DNA of 64,000 nt from Parabacteroides bouchesdurhonensis (GCF_900186615.1 NZ_LT896588.1:343361-407360); one strand, 5' to 3'; positions 51,626-60,680 are shown, counted from the stretch's first letter. The notes: generated by a model not told the origin, from the sequence alone. Numbers and translations: made by a program.

Positions 51626-52002
51626 TTGAGGATATTCCTGACCATTACGTTTTAGCAGCACAGAAACACGCGCAAGCAGTTCGCGAAAATCGAACGGTTT
51701 TACCATATAATCGTCTGCTCCGGCATCAAACTCTTCCAGCTTGTCATCTGTACTTCCTAATGCAGTAAGCATCAGAATAGGAATCTTGGCATTTACTTGC
51801 CGGATTTCTTTACAAAGTTCAAATCCACCCATTCTAGGCAAGATTATATCTGAAATCACTAAATCAAAAGAATGTTGAAAAAAGAGTCGCAAGCCAACTG
51901 CCCCATCACTGCAACAATAACCTTATAACCACTTTCTTCTAAACCAGTCTGCAACAATTCTGCCACGCGCTGTTCATCCTCAATTACCAGTATTTGATTC
52001 AT
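51626..52002 (-). pseudogene. Response regulator, frameshifted and truncated
   Basis: From ATG 52,002 the receiver begins MNQILVIEDEQRVAELLQTG and ESGYKVIVA. The frame then breaks near 51,907 (one base missing in gcagt-gatggggca) and continues in another frame as DGAVGLRLFFQHSFDLVISD, IILPRMGGFELCKEIR and KPFDFRELLARVSVLLKRNGQEYPQ. Phospho-Asp (ISD) and Lys (KPF) are present. The DNA-binding domain is missing after ~51,630. It is a dead OmpR-type regulator (RprY-like). Confidence 0.8.
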
Positions 52003-52174
52003 CTATAATTTTTTTTAAAGCCGATGTGAAATTAAGAAATAGTTTCACTATTAACATCATAGCTGATACTATTTTAAAGAATTTTCCCATAAAAAGCACA
52101 AGAAACAATTCATCTTCTGTGCTTTAATATTACTCTTTTCTATTTTCACAAATATACTTTAAAATGAATTTCAA

Positions 52175-53011
52175 CTAATAGATACTAAAATTCTGAGGTT
52201 TGATAACAATGCCTACGCGTAACATACTGTGGAATTTATTATAATCCAACAACCCTTCACCATATCCATTATAATATTGCAGGAATAAATATTGGTTTTC
52301 ATTATTATTGAATTTATAGCTCAGCTCTACTTGCGTATTAAAACTAAGCCATGTTTTGCGTTTCATCAACACGATACCACAATTAAAACGTTTGTTGTCC
52401 GTACGATAATTGGCTGCCACCTGAAAAATACCTTTATACTTCAATAAGTCCTTATTATTTTTCCCATCCACAATAGGAATCCAAGTACTGAACTGTGCCT
52501 CCCAATTTTTATTTAGAACAATAGCGGCCGCAAACGTTACTTTATTCCAACTACGTGAAGCCGTACTATCCTTTCCATTCGATTCGTGTTCCAGCATCAA
52601 ATATCCTTTCCCTATATACTTATTTTTATGGATTATAAGATGACCAAGCCCAATCCCGGGATTAAAATTCAAATCCTTCATAGGCAAAGATTCCTGAAAA
52701 ACATTCCAAAAAGCCTTTTGAGTGTATTGCAAAAACAAATATGTATCAAATGGCAATTTACTCTTTGTCAGCCGTTGCGAAATGCTTAACTGGAATTTTA
52801 CATCCGAATTGGCAGCCGTAGGTTTATGTCCTATTGTTGTTCCTCCAATAAAATAGTTATCTTTAAACAACGTAAAATAAGGCATCTTATCCAGTTCAGT
52901 TCGCACACTGTCTGCATTATAGACCTCTCCTACAGCAACTTTACTCAAGATTTGTGCCGAAGTGATCTGACAAATCATAAAAAGGAGCAATGCTCCTGCT
53001 ACTTTCTTCAT
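52175..53011 (-). CDS. Outer-membrane phospholipase A-like protein
   Basis: 278 residues with a Sec signal (MKKVAGALLLFMICQITSAQ). The OMPLA catalytic region is visible: MLEHESNGKDSTASRSWNKV has the His, Ser and Asn arrangement of the family. Beta-strand-like segments run to the C-terminal NFSIY. It is a 12-strand barrel that hydrolyses phospholipids in the outer membrane when dimerised with Ca2+. The length matches PldA. Confidence 0.85.
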   Translation of the reverse strand: MKKVAGALLLFMICQITSAQILSKVAVGEVYNADSVRTELDKMPYFTLFKDNYFIGGTTIGHKPTAANSDVKFQLSISQRLTKSKLPFDTYLFLQYTQKAFWNVFQESLPMKDLNFNPGIGLGHLIIHKNKYIGKGYLMLEHESNGKDSTASRSWNKVTFAAAIVLNKNWEAQFSTWIPIVDGKNNKDLLKYKGIFQVAANYRTDNKRFNCGIVLMKRKTWLSFNTQVELSYKFNNNENQYLFLQYYNGYGEGLLDYNKFHSMLRVGIVIKPQNFSIY

Positions 53012-53045
53012 GTCTTTGTTTTTCCAATATTTTTAAAAACATGCA

Positions 53046-53053
53046 CAAATATA
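53046..53053 (-). promoter_or_regulatory. -7 box (TATATTTG) of the phospholipase gene
   Basis: TAnnTTTG on the minus strand, 34 nt before the start at 53,011. Confidence 0.55.
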
Positions 53054-53152
53054 GATGAATCTAACAGAAGACATATGGCATAAATAGCACGAATAATCGT
53101 CTTTTCATCATCATTCTATTTATAGAAACCAAAATAATTATAGTTAGTTCAC

Positions 53153-53160
53153 TATCTTTG
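53153..53160 (+). promoter_or_regulatory. -7 box (TATCTTTG) just before the MutS-family gene
   Basis: The box ends only 5 nt before the ATG at 53,166, so transcription should start at or close to the start codon, giving a leaderless or nearly leaderless mRNA. Confidence 0.55.
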
Positions 53161-53165
53161 CATAC

Positions 53166-54959
53166 ATGGAAGAAATATACAACTATTATAAAGAAAATAT
53201 AGAAGCCTATACCAAACAGGTCAGCGGGCTACGAAAAAAAATACATCTTATCGGCAGCATCCGTTTAGCATTAGCACTTGGCGCCATTGTAACACTTTGG
53301 CTTCTATGGGAACATAGCTGGCTATTCATTTTAAGCATACTATTTCTATATGCAGTTCCTTTTGCCATCCTTATGCTTTATCACAGCAAATTGTTTAATC
53401 GCAAAACTTATGCAGAGTCTTTAATTCAATTAAATACAGATGAATTAAAAGGATTGGATTATGATTTCAGCGCTTTTGACGGTGCAGAGGATAAAAGCGC
53501 TGGCGAACACGACTTTAGTTTGGACCTTGACTTATTCGGACAGCGTTCATTATTTCAATCCATCAACAGGACCGTCACCCTATTTGGACGGGAATTGCTC
53601 GCCAATTGGTTTATGAACCCGTTGACCAATAAAGACAGCATATTGAAACGTCAGGAGGCTGTTAAAGAACTTGCCCCACAATCCTTATTAAGACAGCATT
53701 TCTATGTAACCGGAATCCAACAGAAAGGCAGCAAGAGCGATTTGAATATGCTTGTGTCTCTGACAAATGAGGAAACGATATTTGCCAATAGTTTTTTGTG
53801 GAAAGTTCTCATATGGATTATTCCTGCGTTATGGATACTCATCATCATTGGTTGCGCATTCAATTTGGTGAGCTATTCTGTCCCCGGTATCTACCTTATA
53901 ATATGTTTGTTCATTGCCTATTTCAGAGGCAAACAAGTCAACGATTTATATAATTCGGTGGATAAGATGAACAAAATACTCTCCGTGTACTCCGAATTAA
54001 TGAAAAGTATCGAAGGTGACCAATTCCAGTCGGCAGAACTTGTTTCCATAAGTAACGAGTTAAGCTCCGGGAAAAAGACCGCGTCACAGGCTATAAAGCA
54101 ACTTTCCTTATATATAGGAGGTTTGGATCAACGTTTCAGTGCAGCCGGAATCATCCTCAATTTATTTTACCTGCGTGACACACGACATGCTATTTTACTG
54201 GAAAAATGGAAATTGGAACATGCAGACGACGTGCCTCGCTGGATCAATGCGTTAGCCCATTTCGACGCACTCTGTTCATTAGGTAATTTTAGTTTCAACC
54301 ATCCGGATTACATTTATCCGGACATTGCCGATACTTATTTTTGTATGGAAGGCAAAGCACTCGGTCATCCTCTATTAAACAGAAATGTGTGCGTAAAAAA
54401 TGACATTGATATAGAAAGAAGCCCTTGGTTCTTGATTATTACCGGAGCAAACATGGCCGGCAAAAGTACGTATCTGAGAACAATTGGCGTCAATTATTTA
54501 TTAGCATGTGTAGGAGCTCCGGCTTATGCTAAATCCCTGGTTGTCTATCCTGCAAAAATGGTCACCAGCCTGCGTACCTCCGATTCATTGGTCAGCAACG
54601 AATCCTATTTTTTTGCAGAACTAAAAAGACTAAAAATGATTATCGACCGACTGCAACAAGGAGAAAAGCTATTCATTATACTGGATGAAATACTGAAAGG
54701 GACCAATTCTATTGATAAACAAAAAGGATCTATTGCCCTGATGAAACAACTTGTATCATATAAAGCATGCGGCATCATTGCCACGCACGACCTGGTATTG
54801 GGAACATTGGAAAATGAATTTCCGGAGCAGATAAAAAACTATCGTTTTGAAGCCGACATAAAAGATGATGAATTGTCTTTTTCTTATCAATTACGTGAAG
54901 GCATTGCCGAAAATATGAATGCTTGTTTTCTAATGAAGAAAATGGGAATTACAATATAG
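53166..54959 (+). CDS. MutS-family DNA-binding ATPase with N-terminal membrane segments
   Basis: 597 residues. Two hydrophobic segments near ~30-75 and another pair near ~215-260 suggest membrane attachment. The MutS core lies between. The C-terminal ABC-type ATPase has Walker A GANMAGKSTYLR (~424-435), Walker B FIILDEILKGTNS and the H-loop IIATHDL. It lacks the mismatch-recognition domain of MutS, so it is not the classical repair protein. Bacteroidetes keep such short MutS-like proteins of unclear role. Confidence 0.88.
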   Translation: MEEIYNYYKENIEAYTKQVSGLRKKIHLIGSIRLALALGAIVTLWLLWEHSWLFILSILFLYAVPFAILMLYHSKLFNRKTYAESLIQLNTDELKGLDYDFSAFDGAEDKSAGEHDFSLDLDLFGQRSLFQSINRTVTLFGRELLANWFMNPLTNKDSILKRQEAVKELAPQSLLRQHFYVTGIQQKGSKSDLNMLVSLTNEETIFANSFLWKVLIWIIPALWILIIIGCAFNLVSYSVPGIYLIICLFIAYFRGKQVNDLYNSVDKMNKILSVYSELMKSIEGDQFQSAELVSISNELSSGKKTASQAIKQLSLYIGGLDQRFSAAGIILNLFYLRDTRHAILLEKWKLEHADDVPRWINALAHFDALCSLGNFSFNHPDYIYPDIADTYFCMEGKALGHPLLNRNVCVKNDIDIERSPWFLIITGANMAGKSTYLRTIGVNYLLACVGAPAYAKSLVVYPAKMVTSLRTSDSLVSNESYFFAELKRLKMIIDRLQQGEKLFIILDEILKGTNSIDKQKGSIALMKQLVSYKACGIIATHDLVLGTLENEFPEQIKNYRFEADIKDDELSFSYQLREGIAENMNACFLMKKMGITI

Positions 54960-54966
54960 AAAAAAA

Positions 54967-55028
54967 GTTCCATTCGGAAGAAATTCCAATTTCTCTCGAA
55001 AGAAATCAAATTTTCTTCCGAATGGAAC
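54967..55028. terminator. Bidirectional terminator with the same 17-nt arms as 4,401-4,440
   Basis: GTTCCATTCGGAAGAAA (54967-54983) pairs with its complement at 55012-55028. A smaller inner hairpin (TTTCT/AGAAA) sits between the arms. A-runs and T-runs flank it. It lies between convergent genes. Confidence 0.85.
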
Positions 55029-55044
55029 AAAAAACGGTCTGCGA

Positions 55045-55839
55045 TTATTTCTTTCCATATTTTGCCTTTATCTCCGGCAATTCTTTCTGAATATTAGCAA
55101 TACGGGTTGCATCACTGGGATGAGTGCTCATAAATTCCGGTGTTGAGCCATTTTTTCCTGCAGACATTTTCTGCCAAAAATTAACAGCTACATCCGGATT
55201 ATAGCCAGCCATCGTCATAAAAACCAAACCCATATAATCCGCTTCCGATTCATGCTTGCGGGAAAAAGGAAGCATCACTCCATACTGAGCCCCTACTCCA
55301 TAAACAGTATTTGCCGCTTGCTGCACAGCTGCGCTTTTATTACTTACAGCAACACTCAGAAGAGCTGCTCCATACTGGGACATCAATTGCTGGCTCATCC
55401 GTTCATTACTATGCTTTGCAACGGCATGCGCTACTTCGTGCCCGAGAACAACAGCCAACTCGTCATCCGAAGATACCAAAGGCAACAATCCTTCATATAC
55501 AACAATTTTCCCACCGGGCATGCAGAAGGCATTCACCTGAGGATCATTCACCAGATTGAACTCCCAATTAAAATTACCCACTTCATTCGCCATGCCGTTT
55601 GCCTTTAAATAGGCTTCTGTAGCTGCCGCTATTTTCTTACCCACGCGGATTACCATGTCACTCTTTACCTTATCCGTTGACTTCTTGGCCGTCTTAATAT
55701 AATCATTGTATTGTGTCAGACTTGACGACAAAACTTCCTGATCCGATACTAGCAGTACTTGTTTACGGCCGGTTAAAGGAACACTGGAACAACTTGCAAG
55801 GATCAACAATACACCTAATAAATATGCAATCTTTTTCAT
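55045..55839 (-). CDS. M48-family metalloprotease, lipoprotein
   Basis: 264 residues. Lipoprotein signal MKKIAYLLGVLLILASC. The zinc motif HEVAHAVAKH (~132-141) and the third ligand region HESEADYMG (~201-209). This is the BepA/LoiP-like layout: periplasmic proteases that guard outer-membrane protein assembly. It has its own promoter and a good ribosome site (aggagt). Confidence 0.93.
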   Translation of the reverse strand: MKKIAYLLGVLLILASCSSVPLTGRKQVLLVSDQEVLSSSLTQYNDYIKTAKKSTDKVKSDMVIRVGKKIAAATEAYLKANGMANEVGNFNWEFNLVNDPQVNAFCMPGGKIVVYEGLLPLVSSDDELAVVLGHEVAHAVAKHSNERMSQQLMSQYGAALLSVAVSNKSAAVQQAANTVYGVGAQYGVMLPFSRKHESEADYMGLVFMTMAGYNPDVAVNFWQKMSAGKNGSTPEFMSTHPSDATRIANIQKELPEIKAKYGKK

Positions 55840-55864
55840 AACTCCTATTTTTCTCTTTCAAACG

Positions 55865-55872
55865 CAAAAATA
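55865..55872 (-). promoter_or_regulatory. -7 box (TATTTTTG) of the M48 gene
   Basis: TAnnTTTG on the minus strand, 26 nt before the start at 55,839. Confidence 0.5.
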
Positions 55873-55926
55873 ATACAACTTTATAATGATAGAACAAACA
55901 ATCCGGATGTTTAGATTTATTTTAAA

Positions 55927-56004
55927 TCATCCCGATCATTTTTTTAATTCATCGAGATGATTTAGAAAAAACATCGGGATGAATTTAAAAAACATCTCGA
56001 TGAA
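55927..56004. repeat. Interleaved inverted repeats upstream of argR
   Basis: Four short arms in the order A (55927-55936, TCATCCCGAT), B (55948-55959, TTCATCGAGATG), A' (55973-55982) and B' (55993-56004). A pairs with A' and B with B'. Alternatively A can pair with B and A' with B', each with one mismatch or wobble. The order permits two exclusive folds. Confidence 0.7.
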
Positions 56005-56058
56005 TAAATTATATCAAAATAAATAGTCGCAAATGTATATTTATTCAATTATACTCTT

Positions 56059-56091
56059 TATATTTGCAACCTGTTTGCATAAATATACAAT
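56059..56091 (+). promoter_or_regulatory. argR promoter with a candidate ARG box
   Basis: -7 box TATATTTG at 56059-56066. At 56074-56091, TTTGCATAAATATACAAT matches the E. coli ARG-box consensus TNTGAATWWWWATTCANW at all but two symmetric positions and touches the ATG. A repressor there would block the start of transcription, so autoregulation by ArgR is likely. Confidence 0.5.
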
Positions 56092-56535
56092 ATGAGTACT
56101 AAAAAAGAACGATTGGACGCTATCTGCCGCATTATAGAAACGGAAGCTATAGGTAATCAGGAAGAACTGCTTAAAGCATTAACTGCTAGCGGTTTTTCTA
56201 CTACCCAAGCAACGCTTTCACGCGACATTAAGCAACTGAAAGTGGTGAAGGTACACGACGGAGACGGGAACTATGTATATCGTTTACCCAACTATGCGGT
56301 ATTTATGCAATCTGAACAAGGACAGGGAGCAAGTCATCCGAATATTGAGTTCTCAGGCAATCTGGCCGTTGTAAAAACGCGTCCGGGTTATGCAATGGGA
56401 ATAGCTTCGGATATCGACACGCATGCTCCCCGTGAAATACTTGGTACTATTGCCGGAGATGATACGATACTGATTATTCCACGTGAAGGCATCAGCCGCG
56501 ACAGGATCGTAAAGGCTTTATCGAATTTTATATAA
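56092..56535 (+). CDS. argR: Arginine repressor ArgR
   Basis: 147 residues. N-terminal winged helix: [19 protein letters not shown] and [18 protein letters not shown]. The C-terminal oligomerisation/arginine-binding domain has [20 protein letters not shown] with the conserved Asp pair and [10 protein letters not shown]. It binds arginine and represses the arg operon it heads. Spacing to the GNAT gene is 55 nt. Confidence 0.94.
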   Translation: MSTKKERLDAICRIIETEAIGNQEELLKALTASGFSTTQATLSRDIKQLKVVKVHDGDGNYVYRLPNYAVFMQSEQGQGASHPNIEFSGNLAVVKTRPGYAMGIASDIDTHAPREILGTIAGDDTILIIPREGISRDRIVKALSNFI

Positions 56536-56590
56536 TATATTAATGTATAGGCAAAACTTGAATTAAGAAGATTAAGAACAAACAAATACA

Positions 56591-57160
56591 ATGGAACAAG
56601 AAACAGAAATTGACGTTATGGTAGCTGATGCTTCACACGAAGTATATGTAGATACCATCCTCGAAACAATTGAAGCTGCTGCTAAAGTTCGCGGAACCGG
56701 AATTGCCAAGCGTACACACGAATATGTAGCACAAAAGATGAAGGAAGGTAAAGCTATAATTGCACTTGCAGGAGATGAATTTGCAGGTTTCAGCTATATT
56801 GAATCATGGGGTAACAAGCAATACGTGGCCACTTCGGGACTTATCGTTGTAGAAAAATTTCGAGGTTTAGGTTTGGCAAAACGCATTAAAGACGCTTCCT
56901 TTGCACTAGCACGTTTACGATGGCCGAAAGCAAAAATATTCAGTTTAACCTCCGGTGCAGCTGTTATGAAAATGAATACAGCGCTTGGCTATGTTCCGGT
57001 TACTTTTAACGAACTGACCGACGACGAAGCTTTCTGGCATGGATGCGAAGGTTGCATCAACCATCACATATTGGTGGAAAAGAACCGGAAATTCTGTATT
57101 TGTACAGCCATGCTTTACGATCCGGAGCAGCATAAAGATGATTCAGAACATAAGAAATAA
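56591..57160 (+). CDS. GNAT acyltransferase of the arginine operon (candidate first-step enzyme)
   Basis: 189 residues, GNAT fold with acyl-CoA loop EKFRGLGLAKR (~92-102). A Cys-rich end follows (HGCEGCINHHILVEKNRKFC). Its place between argR and argG is conserved in Bacteroidales arg operons, so it may make N-acetyl- or N-succinyl-glutamate. Bacteroides fragilis is known to run arginine synthesis through N-succinyl intermediates. Which acyl group this enzyme uses cannot be told from sequence. Confidence 0.82.
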   Translation: MEQETEIDVMVADASHEVYVDTILETIEAAAKVRGTGIAKRTHEYVAQKMKEGKAIIALAGDEFAGFSYIESWGNKQYVATSGLIVVEKFRGLGLAKRIKDASFALARLRWPKAKIFSLTSGAAVMKMNTALGYVPVTFNELTDDEAFWHGCEGCINHHILVEKNRKFCICTAMLYDPEQHKDDSEHKK

Positions 57161-57180
57161 TAATAAAACAAGATAAGAAG

Positions 57181-58380
57181 ATGAAGAAGAAAGTAGTAGT
57201 AGCATTTAGTGGCGGTCTTGATACCTCTTTCACTGTAATGTATCTGGCTAAGGAAAAAGGTTACGAGGTATATGCCGCTTGTGCCAACACAGGTGGTTTC
57301 AGTGACGAACAACTAAAGCAAAATGAAGAAAATGCTTATAAACTGGGAGCTACAAAATACGTAACAATTGACGTAACAAAGGAATACTACGAAAAAAGCT
57401 TGAAATATATGGTATTCGGAAATGTTCTGCGTAACGGGACATATCCTATTTCCGTTAGCTCGGAACGTATTTTCCAGGCTTTGGCAATCGCGCGCTATGC
57501 AAACGAAATTGGCGCAGACGCTATTGCCCACGGATCAACAGGTGCCGGAAATGACCAGATTCGCTTCGATATGACATTCCTTGTGTTAGCTCCAAATGTA
57601 GAAATCATCACTCTGACCCGTGACATGGCATTAAGCCGCGACTACGAAATCAGCTATCTGAAAGAACATGGCTTTGAAGCAGACTTCACTAAATTGAAAT
57701 ACTCATACAACGTTGGATTATGGGGCACTTCCATTTGTGGTGGAGAAATTCTGGATTCCGCACAAGGATTACCGGAAAGCGCTTATCTGAAACAGGTGGA
57801 AAAAACAGGTAGTGAGCAACTGCGCATCGAGTTCAAGAAGGGAGAAATCTATGCTGTAAACGGTGAAGTTTTTGATGATAAAATCAAAGCAATTCAAAAA
57901 GTAGAAGAAATTGGTGCCGCTTACGGAATAGGCCGCGATATGCATGTGGGCGACACGATTATCGGCATCAAAGGGCGTGTTGGTTTTGAAGCAGCTGCTC
58001 CAATGCTGATTATAGGAGCGCATCGTTTCCTTGAGAAATATACGTTAAGCAAATGGCAACAATATTGGAAAGATCAGGTTGCAAACTGGTACGGCATGTT
58101 TTTGCATGAAAGCCAGTATCTGGAACCGGTTATGCGTGATATTGAAGCCATGTTGCAGGAATCTCAGCGTAATGTGAACGGAACTGCTATTCTTGAGCTT
58201 CGTCCGTTATCATTCTCCACTGTTGGTGTCGAGTCTGACGATGATTTGGTAAAAACCAAATTTGGCGAATATGGAGAAATGCAAAAAGGTTGGACAGCCG
58301 AAGATGCAAAAGGTTTCATCAAGGTAACATCTACTCCTTTGCGTGTTTATTATACAAACCACAAAGACGAAGAGATTTAA
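57181..58380 (+). CDS. argG: Argininosuccinate synthase
   Basis: 399 residues, full length. The PP-loop ATP site is VVVAFSGGLDTSFTVMYLA at the N-terminus. Family blocks such as AIAHGSTGAGNDQIRFDMTF and SYNVGLWGTSICGGEILD follow. It joins citrulline and aspartate using ATP in the penultimate step of arginine synthesis. Cytoplasmic; 20 nt after the GNAT gene in the same operon. Confidence 0.95.
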   Translation: MKKKVVVAFSGGLDTSFTVMYLAKEKGYEVYAACANTGGFSDEQLKQNEENAYKLGATKYVTIDVTKEYYEKSLKYMVFGNVLRNGTYPISVSSERIFQALAIARYANEIGADAIAHGSTGAGNDQIRFDMTFLVLAPNVEIITLTRDMALSRDYEISYLKEHGFEADFTKLKYSYNVGLWGTSICGGEILDSAQGLPESAYLKQVEKTGSEQLRIEFKKGEIYAVNGEVFDDKIKAIQKVEEIGAAYGIGRDMHVGDTIIGIKGRVGFEAAAPMLIIGAHRFLEKYTLSKWQQYWKDQVANWYGMFLHESQYLEPVMRDIEAMLQESQRNVNGTAILELRPLSFSTVGVESDDDLVKTKFGEYGEMQKGWTAEDAKGFIKVTSTPLRVYYTNHKDEEI

Positions 58381-58469
58381 TAATTATCCAATATGCAAAT
58401 GTGCTAATATGCCAATAAAAGACAATATTAGTATTTACATTAGCATATCAGCAAATTCAGATATTATTT

Positions 58470-59438
58470 ATGATTAAAATTGGAATTATAGGTGGAGCAG
58501 GTTATACGGCAGGTGAATTAATTCGTCTGCTTATTAACCATCCTGACGCCGAGATTGTATTTGTAAACAGTACCAGTAACGCAGGAAACCTGATTACCGA
58601 CGTACACAGCGGTCTTTACGGTGAAACGAACATGCGCTTTACCGGTGAACTTCCGTTAGACAGCATCGACCTTCTTTTCTTCTGTACTGCCCATGGAGAC
58701 ACAAAGAAGTTTATGGAAAGCCACACTGTGCCGGAAAGTGTAAAAATTATAGATCTCAGCATGGATTATCGCATCGAAAGTGATGAACACGATTTCGTGT
58801 ATGGATTGCCGGAGCTGAATCGCCGCCGTATCTGTAATGCAAAGCATATTGCAAATCCCGGTTGTTTTGCCACCTGTATCCAATTAGGAATACTGCCGTT
58901 AGCTAAACACTTAATGTTGAATTCCGAGTTACATGTAAATGCGATCACAGGTTCTACAGGAGCTGGCGTAAAACCTTCGGCAACGTCTCATTTTAGCTGG
59001 CGTAACGATAATATATCTATTTATAAACCTTTCACCCATCAGCATCTGGCTGAAATAGGACAAAGTTTAAGACAATTGCAAAACAGCTTCAACAGTTCAA
59101 TTAACTTTATTCCGGTACGAGGTAATTTCTCCCGCGGAATATTTGCTACCACATATATGGATTGCAAGATTGAGCTGGATGAAATCAGACGCATTTATGA
59201 AGAGTATTATGACGACCATTCGTTCACCTTTCTGACAGACAAGAATCCGGATTTGAAACAGGTAGTCAATACAAACAAATGCCTTATCTATTTGCAGAAG
59301 CACGAAGAAAAGCTGCTTATTGTTTCTATGATAGATAACTTACTAAAAGGAGCCAGCGGACAGGCTGTTCATAATATGAACTTGCTGTTCGGACTAGAAG
59401 AAACTGTAGGTTTGCATCTGAAGCCTTCGGCATTTTAA
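58470..59438 (+). CDS. argC: N-acetyl(succinyl)-gamma-glutamyl-phosphate reductase
   Basis: 322 residues. NADP-binding start IKIGIIGGAGYTAGELIRLL. Active-site Cys in NPGCFATCIQLG (~132-143). TGSTGAGVKPSATSHFSW and PVRGNFSRGIFAT are typical ArgC blocks. It reduces the acyl-glutamyl-phosphate to the semialdehyde. The 89-nt gap before it contains TTAGC-type short repeats that recur before argD. Confidence 0.95.
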   Translation: MIKIGIIGGAGYTAGELIRLLINHPDAEIVFVNSTSNAGNLITDVHSGLYGETNMRFTGELPLDSIDLLFFCTAHGDTKKFMESHTVPESVKIIDLSMDYRIESDEHDFVYGLPELNRRRICNAKHIANPGCFATCIQLGILPLAKHLMLNSELHVNAITGSTGAGVKPSATSHFSWRNDNISIYKPFTHQHLAEIGQSLRQLQNSFNSSINFIPVRGNFSRGIFATTYMDCKIELDEIRRIYEEYYDDHSFTFLTDKNPDLKQVVNTNKCLIYLQKHEEKLLIVSMIDNLLKGASGQAVHNMNLLFGLEETVGLHLKPSAF

Positions 59439-59495
59439 TAATTTGAAATCTTCATTAGCGTATTCGCTGATTGTTTCATTAACACATTATTTATT

Positions 59496-60623
59496 ATGAA
59501 CTTATTTGACGTATATCCATTATTCAACATAGAGATAACGAAAGGCAAAGGATGCCACGTATGGGATACAGAAGGGAATGAATATCTTGACCTGTATGGT
59601 GGGCATGCCGTTATATCAGTTGGGCACAGTCACCCGGCGTATGTAAAAGCTATTACGGAACAAGTAAACAAACTGGGATTCTATTCAAACTCCGTAATCA
59701 ACAGTTTACAGCAAAAACTTGCCGACAAATTAGGCAAAGCCTGTGGATATGAAGATTATTCGTTATTCTTGATAAACTCGGGAGCAGAAGCAAATGAGAA
59801 TGCTTTAAAACTGGCTTCTTTCCACAATGGAAAGAAGCGTGTATTAGCATTCAAACATGCTTTTCACGGACGGACATCTGCTGCTGTCCGGGTAACTGAT
59901 AACCCCAAAATAATTGCTCCGGTAAATGAAGATTTAGCTGTGACTTATCTTCCACTCAACGACATTGAAGCAGTAAAAGCCGAACTGGAAAAAGGAGACG
60001 TCTCATCTGTAATTATTGAGGGAATCCAGGGTGTAGGCGGCATTCAACTGCCTAATGATAAATTCATGCAGGATTTACGTACATTATGTACCAAATACGA
60101 AGCATGTCTTATCTTAGACGAAATACAATCCGGTTACGGACGTAGCGGGAAGTTTTTCGCCCATCAATATGCCGGTATTAAACCGGATTTAATCACTGTA
60201 GCAAAAGGTATCGGAAACGGTTTTCCAATGAGTGGATTGATTATAAGCCCTATGTTTAAACCCGTTTACGGAATGTTAGGAACAACATTCGGTGGTAACC
60301 ATTTAGCTTGCGCGGCAGCTATTGCCGTATTGGATATCATGGAAGATGAAAAGTTAATTGATAACGCGGCTAAAGTTGGAGCTTATCTATTAAGTGAACT
60401 GCATATGTTACCCGGAATCAAAGAAGTTCGCGGACGCGGATTAATGATTGGTATCGAATTCGAAGAATCTATCAAAGAAGTCCGCGGTAAACTGTTATTT
60501 GAAGAAAAAGTATTTACAGGTGTAGCGGGAACAAATACAATCCGTTTGCTCCCACCTCTCTGCCTTAGCATGGATGAGGCTGCAGATTTTATGAAACGCT
60601 TCAAAAAAGTACTAAAAGCTTAA
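59496..60623 (+). CDS. argD: Acetyl/succinyl-ornithine aminotransferase
   Basis: 375 residues, class III PLP aminotransferase. Blocks: NSGAEANENALKLA, HAFHGRTSAAVRVT, LILDEIQSGYGRSGKFFAHQ and the PLP-binding Lys in ITVAKGIGNGFPMSG. It converts the acylated glutamate semialdehyde to acyl-ornithine. Last gene of the arg operon, closed by a strong terminator. Confidence 0.95.
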   Translation: MNLFDVYPLFNIEITKGKGCHVWDTEGNEYLDLYGGHAVISVGHSHPAYVKAITEQVNKLGFYSNSVINSLQQKLADKLGKACGYEDYSLFLINSGAEANENALKLASFHNGKKRVLAFKHAFHGRTSAAVRVTDNPKIIAPVNEDLAVTYLPLNDIEAVKAELEKGDVSSVIIEGIQGVGGIQLPNDKFMQDLRTLCTKYEACLILDEIQSGYGRSGKFFAHQYAGIKPDLITVAKGIGNGFPMSGLIISPMFKPVYGMLGTTFGGNHLACAAAIAVLDIMEDEKLIDNAAKVGAYLLSELHMLPGIKEVRGRGLMIGIEFEESIKEVRGKLLFEEKVFTGVAGTNTIRLLPPLCLSMDEAADFMKRFKKVLKA

Positions 60624-60647
60624 TTCGTTCTTAATTTATATTATTGA

Positions 60648-60680
60648 GCCGCTTCCTGAATTTTCAGGAGGCGGCTTTTT
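60648..60680 (+). terminator. Terminator of the arginine operon
   Basis: GCCGCTTCCTGAA (60648-60660) pairs with TTCAGGAGGCGGC (60663-60675), followed by five T. Confidence 0.93.
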
